Of a DNA stretch of 64,000 nt, positions 58,068-64,000 are shown in pieces. The notes beneath the pieces were generated by a model that saw nothing but the letters and a program-made list of their open reading frames with translations, was not told the origin of the DNA and ran no database searches. Numbering within the stretch: the stretch's first letter is position 1; every line of letters starts with the position of its first letter. The position numbers and the translations under genes are program-made. Source of the stretch: Neckera pumila (Eukaryota > Streptophyta > Bryopsida > Hypnales > Neckeraceae); contig OZ018411.1 of assembly GCA_963969595.1 (NCBI GenBank), forward strand, positions 27,353,445 to 27,417,444, read 5' to 3'.

Positions 58068-60709
58068 TAAAATGTGGCAACAGTTTAGGAATCGTGTCCT
58101 ATACAAACCGAATCCATGTTTGCAGCTTGCCACTTCAAACAATGAAGATGTCTAATTTAATAATATATTTTGGCTACCGGGATGACTATTGCCATGTGGA
58201 AAGTCCTATCAAGTGGTACAGTTATTGAAAATATTTACATTATAAGACTCAAGGAATAATTTTCATAATGCCATTGTTCTTTATTTGTTGCACTAATTTG
58301 CTTCTACCAATGACAATGCCTCCAAAATCCTATATCACCACCTAAAGCTCCACTTTGTACAGACTCATGTGGTAATATTTCCTCGTTTCTCTTACAATTT
58401 CATTTAATCTAAATTGGACATCCTTGGACCTCAATTCTCATCTAATGACATATTTAAATAATTGGTAGCATATCTTCCAAGGCTATTTAATTTAGTTTAG
58501 TGATTTAATGGCATAAGTTTGAAATTTAAATACTTACCATTTAAGTCTTGGCTCTATAGGTCCTTCCCACCTTACTTTCCCTCTAGTACCTTTGTCACCA
58601 TAGGTGTCATGGGGCATCTGTCATTTACATTTTTGGACTTAATTAAATTCAATCACTTGAAATGGATGATGGCACCAAGTTGTATGACTCATATAATTCT
58701 ATTTTCCTCACCAATTGTCAATATATGGGTTTTTTTAATACCCAACCATATTAGGAGATGGTATGACATCACATAATTGAACCATGCCATATTAATTGAT
58801 GACTACATGGAATAAGGGTTTTTTGAATTAGGCTCAACCACTTGGAACAAAGTGTAGTACAAATTTGTTTGATTTGATGAGTTCTCTCTCCCTCATTGAT
58901 CTCATTAAGGATTTGATCCTTAAAAATGGTAAAGGACTTTCAAGAGAGTTAGGATTTTCTATATGGAAATCATTTCAAGACAAAGCTTCTAAAATTGATC
59001 TGTAAGAGGTTTTTAATTTGAAATTTTTAGAGTCAAAGCTCCACTGTAGAGACGGTTAAGCCAAATTCCAAATACTTGTCTTAAAAAAAACACCAAGTTG
59101 AACGCATTTTCACACTAAGCAAGGTCAAAGCTCCGTTATGAGTTAATATTTTGCCCTCAAAACCCAACACAAACTTTAAAACATTAATGAATACGTGTTT
59201 GCAATTCAAATGCTCTAGGAAAATGCCACAAAATCAAGGAATCTCACGCAAGGGGCTAGTACATGTGACTTTTTAAACAATATTTTGGTGGACCAAACCT
59301 CCCAAAACATTTAAAAAAAATTAAAAATGAATGCTAAGGTACTTGACTAACGACATCACCAAAATTCAGCCGGGAGATCCTTAAACAGGTTTTAATATAG
59401 ATTCAGTAGTATTCAAGAAATTAAAGTTGGAGGACCAAATGACCCAAAATTGCCAAAATACGGAAGATAATTGACTTTAGGGCCCCCCTATGTCCTTCAA
59501 GAAGTATTCCACACTTGGAGACTTGAACAAAAACTTGAAAATGGAAGGAAGAATATAAAACTTGGCCAAATTGGCCTAAAACACCAAACCAACAATGTTG
59601 GTGGTTATAAAAGAAAGAAAAGCTTTGGCTACAAAATGGCCAACAACAAAAGAAAATGGGGGTGGAGGTACCAGAAACAATGGAAGAGAGGCCTTATATA
59701 CTTGTGCCAATGCCTCTTCCACCCCCCTTGTTTATCCGTGGATATTTTGCTAATTCACCTAGATATTTGTCTAACTAATCCTAAACTATCCTAAGATATT
59801 TTCTAAAATAATCTTCATTTAATTGTAGATCTTTTTAGACTTTGGCTTTATTTTGCCTTTAAAATCTTCAAATCAAATCTAAGATTTAACCCAAGGTATT
59901 TCAAAAACTTATCTAATTTATTTTAAGATGTTTCCAAAAAGAAACCATTGAAAAATTTTAAATTTTTCTAGAATACTACCTCATTAAGTATTTGAGACCT
60001 TTTGCAAGTCAAATCTATGATTTTCCTTAGATATTTCTTAAAAACACCCTAATTTACCAATAATTATGCTTAAAAAGTCAAACTTATTGCTGAACCCTTT
60101 CTATCTTTTAAGGAATAGTTCCAAATCAAAAATCAATTGTGCCATTGTGTTTAGAAAGCCCAAATTAAATTAAAGGTTTTTGAATTTCCTAATTTCAAGC
60201 CATTTGGGCTTATAAATACCACTAACAATAATCTCAAAGAAAAGTAAAAAACTCCACCTATTGGAATTTGCATTTTTCAAATAAACTAACTAGCTAGGGT
60301 TGTCTTGAAGGTTCGGAGGAATATAAAAAGACCTCTAATTTACAGCATTTGGATATCGTAAGCTCGTGGTATGCCAGTCAACTCGTTGCCAGCTTGTAAA
60401 TTTTCTTGAAATTTGATGTTGTTGCTGGTTCTGGTACTTGCCAATGTCAGTATGCCTTCAAATTTGATGGAGCACTTTATTAGCACAAATAAACCTATCC
60501 TAGTTTTTATTAGGATTTTATTGCAATATGGATAATTTTTAGGAATTTATGAATATGTTTAAAGGTGATTGACTTCCCATGGATTTATTGTGGCATTTGA
60601 GAAAAATCTAAAACTTTTTGGATGACTTTTAGGAAGTTTTCAAAATCAAAGTGCAAGCTCAATTCTCTCTTTGCACTATTCATAAGGAAGCTAAAATTAA
60701 TTATTCCTT
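58068..60709. other. intergenic DNA shared with copy A, no gene recognised
   Basis: Colinear with copy A 18600-19450, then 26117-28310. The plus-strand frame 59471-59794 has a copy-A counterpart at 27130-27370 with stops, so I do not call it a gene. Confidence 0.55.
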
Positions 60710-61147
60710 TAAACCATTCAATTTCATATAAAGTTATAAGGAGTTTTAGTTTGCGGGTCGTTATGGTTTTCAAAGACTCCATATCTACCTTCAAACTTAA
60801 AATACTTATAACTTTTGACTCAGAGATTGCAATTGAATGATTCAAAGGTTTCTATGTATATATAGAAACCTAAAGAACCAATTTCAAATTTTTATTTTTT
60901 AATAAAGTCATTTTTAAAGAATTTTTTTGAGCTGCCCGGGCTGCCCAAAGTTCAAAGAAATCACATACCATGCAATAAATTTTTATCTATGTAGTCAAAA
61001 GTTACAACATTGTTGCACCTTAAAGATACTCCTTGGGCACATGTTGTGGAAAATTTTCAAAGAAAATTCATACTAAATTCCATTTGTAGTGAGCTGCTCA
61101 AAATTGCTATGTTGCCAAAAAATGCAGCTTGGTCCTTTAGGGGTTAA
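60710..61147. mobile_element. piggyBac-like MITE, element O, left-truncated
   Basis: The right end GGTCCTTTAGGGG-TTAA is followed by GCTAAAAGCACC. Copy A has CTCTTAAGCTAAAAGCACC without it (near 28393). Interior matches the right half of element M. The left end is lost. Confidence 0.75.
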
Positions 61148-62764
61148 GCTAAAAGCACCTATTTATGTGCTCCAATTGCCCCTCCCTTTGTCTCATTTAC
61201 ATTCTAACTCAATATTCCAAAAGTTACTTGCAGATCGAAAATGACTAATCCAAATTCTTTACGTATTGGATAACAATCTTTCCTTGACTTTCTAGACCTA
61301 AAATGAATTGTTTCCATTTAGCCAATTTGCCACATGTAGTTTGCACGACTAGTTTTAGCATGAGACAAGTCACATAACTAGCTAACTTTTTGACCTGAAA
61401 TTATCTTGGAATCAATTAATTAACTACTCAAATTCTTAACAAGACTCTAGAAATGGGGAAACAAGGTGCATTCCACATTTATAAGAAGACACTTCACTTC
61501 ATTGGTATTGACTTTTGCCAAATCTCACTTGAATTCTCTTTTTATGGCTTTTTTCACATAAATATGCTCAAAACTAGACAAAAAACAAAAAAACAAAAAA
61601 ACTCTGAGTTCCAAGTGCCAACTTGAGGCCTGACAAGTCCCATCTTCATTTCACCATGTTAGCATCCATTAAAACTTGTCCCTAACCACTTTCTAAAGTT
61701 GCTAATAAAATAAACTAATCTAGTTTTATTCACTACCTAATTCTGTCATTCTACTTTTGGCCCTAACTCCATCTAGTAAATAGCGTCCATTCCGTTCATT
61801 TTTTGACAAAATCACTATATATTTGCCAACAAAGGGTAATGTGTCAATCCTTTATCCCTCAAAGACTAAGATTCTAAAAAGATACAATGTGTTGTCTTCA
61901 AATTTTCAATGGCAATTTCTTAGTAGGGTGAAACAAATCTCAATATTTTGTAAAGTAGAGTCTTGTAGAATAACAACTTGATATACTTATTGCATTTTTT
62001 TTATTTTCAAAATTCAAATTTGAGAAGTGTTTATAAGTTTATCTAGGAAATGTAGTCTTGTAGAAAAAGGGAGAAAACATAATTTTCTTACAATAAAAAG
62101 AATAGTGGAGATGGAAAAAAATATTTTCTTAGACCTTTCTAATCTTTGGTCTGCACAATTAAACAAGATTTGGAAGGAATTCTTTCAAAGTTGTATTTTT
62201 TTGCATTTAAATAAATACAAGGTTCAATATGGTGTAATCAAGAATATGTACAAAATAATTAGAATGATTCCAATTTTCTTGAAGATGTTCCAAAAATATT
62301 ATAAGAATATCAATTGTTAAATTTCAAAAATTGCACATATATAAATTTTTGAAATGTTGTAGGATCTAATTTATTTAGCTTTGGCATTCTACTCTTTTTG
62401 TTTGAAAATATGTACAAATTTGGGAGATGTTTTTATTTCTTATTGTTTAAATAAAAAATATTGCATTTGCCTTTTATTTCAGTAAAAAAAAATGGGATAA
62501 TTGAAAAACATTATTTATCTTCTTATAATTTTTCTTCTCCAAAAACTATGATTTTGGCCTATAAGTTCATCATTCAAAATTTTTATAATCTAAAAATCTA
62601 ACGGATAATATTTTTTTAATAAATTCTATACATACTAGACAAAGTAATATTTCTATTTTACAGTTAAAACTAAAATTCCAAGCACATCCAAGTACAAAAA
62701 AATATTGAAGCATGATGATTCATTGAAAACCTCCAATGTCAAGAAATTGTTAGGCCTCAAGGGA
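61148..62764. other. intergenic DNA shared with copy A, no gene
   Basis: Colinear with 28396-30010. The plus-strand frame 62027-62320 is not open in copy A. Confidence 0.55.
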
Positions 62765-63540
62765 TTAGTGGGAGGTTGCATGGTTGAGTGGACCAAAGGT
62801 GGCGGAAGTCCATATCCATAGAACTCACTACAAAGCTAGCCAGAAAAACTTTGCACAAGGAAAAAGAGCACAATAATCTGGAGAAAGACACATAGTGGTG
62901 TAGGATAAGCATTGGAGAGGATCTTTTTAGAACCCTACGATGTGTCCCACCCAAAATACCTAGTAACATCATTCACTCATTTTGATATCCTAAATCTTGA
63001 AAATGCCAACTGTTTGAAATTAATCCAATCTCCAATGTTGATTTAAAGCCCATCTATAATTTCTAGCAACATTTAGGATTTCAATTTTTGTTTTTGGAAA
63101 ATGCATTGTTTTAACTCTTCTATGGACTTTTTAAAATATGATTCAATTTAGACCCTTTAAAAGTCCATAACTACTATTTTAAGATCAATATCAAGGAAAA
63201 TAGTATAATTTCTAGGCACCTCAATCTATATTACAACATATGATGAGTCACTAATACAATAATAAGAATGTTCTCTTCATTAAAAAGACTCTTTTACAAT
63301 GCTATACGGAGTTTTCAAAATTCATATTGCAACTTTAAAAGTCTATAGTTCTTTATTTAAAGAAGAGACCTTCTAAATAATTACATAGTTGTCTTTGTAT
63401 TCAAGTTGAGAATGTATGTTCAAATTTATAGCTACAATGGTGTAGTCAATTATCTACAACGTAGCTTGCAATGCCAAGATCTCACTGGAAAAAGCATTGT
63501 GACATACAAAGTGGTCCACTCAACCGTGCATTCATCCTAA
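62765..63540. mobile_element. 776-bp terminal-inverted-repeat insertion
   Basis: Ends TTAGTGGGAGGTTGCATGG and (reversed) TTAGGATGAATGCACGG, both continuing TTGAGTGGACCA. Absent from copy A (near 30010). A 71-codon minus-strand frame at its left end is not recognised. Ends with TTA/TAA would suit a PIF/Harbinger-type target, but I cannot prove the duplication. Confidence 0.65.
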
Positions 63541-63958
63541 TGGTGAACTCTAACATACCCTTGGATATATAGAATGGTGGTTATGGATTGTTTACAAGAC
63601 GTTAATGACTTCACTCTATGAATAGTTTTGTAGTTTCAGAGCAAACACTTCAAAGATTCACAAAAATGACAATTTTAATCGCAAAATTATAATTCAATTT
63701 GAATTTAATTTGTAAACAAGTGCACACTTTAAAAAAAATATGTGATCCTCTTGGAGTTGGCTTTAAGATATTTAGATTGCAAATTAAGGTAGTAATAGGC
63801 TCATCTACCTTAGTGCGTCATCTTAGTATTCTATTAAGCCAACAACTAATGAAGGTGAGTAGAATACTCAAATTAGGGCAATATTTGGTACTCCTTTTGT
63901 CCCAAAATGATCTTCCTATTGGAAAAAACATTTTGGATTAAGGCTAAAATAACTTTTT
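63541..63958. other. intergenic DNA shared with copy A
   Basis: Matches 30014-30388, apart from a short extra stretch near 63785-63830. No gene. Confidence 0.5.
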
Positions 63959-64000
63959 TTAACCTCTAAAATACTAAGGCATTTTCTGGCTTTAAAACCA
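63959..64000. mobile_element. left end of piggyBac-like element E in copy B, cut by the window edge
   Basis: TTAA-CCTCTAAAATACTAAGGC matches the start of element E at 30389. Confidence 0.75.

Larger units (their letters stand above)
38843..64000 (+). repeat. segmental duplication, copy B (runs off the window)
   Basis: Direct copy of 5213-30430. It carries the insertions at 41677-41832, 43071-43302, 43647-43873, about 45775-47540, 47593-48518, 51131-51422, 52046-56118, 56543-58064, about 60710-61147 and 62765-63540, none of which is in copy A. It lacks copy A's 16388-18490 and 19450-26117. Gene copies within it are broken. Confidence 0.93.

Overview
This window looks like nuclear DNA of a land plant with a large, gene-poor, AT-rich genome. 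The evidence is split genes with GT-AG introns, Arabidopsis-type telo-box motifs (AAACCCTAA), a plant-type B3-domain exon, and many plant-style non-autonomous DNA transposons. I cannot name the species. The repeat load and low gene density would suit a gymnosperm or fern, but that is a guess.

Layout. Positions 1-3.5 kb hold a six-exon minus-strand gene for a plastid-targeted-looking DUF2993/LmeA-family protein; its exon phases all close to 305 codons. Positions 4.0-6.2 kb hold a four-exon minus-strand gene for a 412-residue MYND zinc-finger protein; its first intron appears to be GC-AG. Positions 6.3-9.8 kb hold further minus-strand coding-like sequence, of which only a B3 DNA-binding-domain terminal exon (7535-7855) is recognisable. 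From 9.8 to 37.8 kb I see no gene: the stretch is AT-rich intergenic DNA made largely of transposons, MITEs, a degenerate tandem array and a minisatellite.

The window is dominated by a direct segmental duplication. Copy A runs from about 5213 to at least 30430. Copy B runs from about 38843 to the window end, with a start-to-start distance of 33.6 kb. The left breakpoint lies inside exon 3 of the MYND gene. In copy B the MYND gene is broken (first and last exons missing, a 16-nt deletion, a 20-nt duplication) and the B3 exon carries a stop codon. Copy B is therefore a pseudogene copy, while copy A and the DUF2993 gene look intact.

Because the two copies differ by insertions, each serves as the empty-site control for the other. 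This defines several mobile families from sequence alone: (i) a roughly 930-bp family with ends TTAA-CCCCTAAAG, inserted precisely at TTAA (piggyBac-like); (ii) a 0.3-kb family with CATTAGATGA ends that inserts with no target-site duplication, both times at AAA|GG; (iii) CACTA-type elements and MITEs with 3-bp duplications; (iv) a 156-bp near-perfect fold-back element; (v) a 4.07-kb TG...CA insertion with a 5-bp duplication carrying a decayed long ORF; and others. Nesting is up to three deep. Two short hairpins (125-228 and 9200-9299) resemble plant miRNA precursors.
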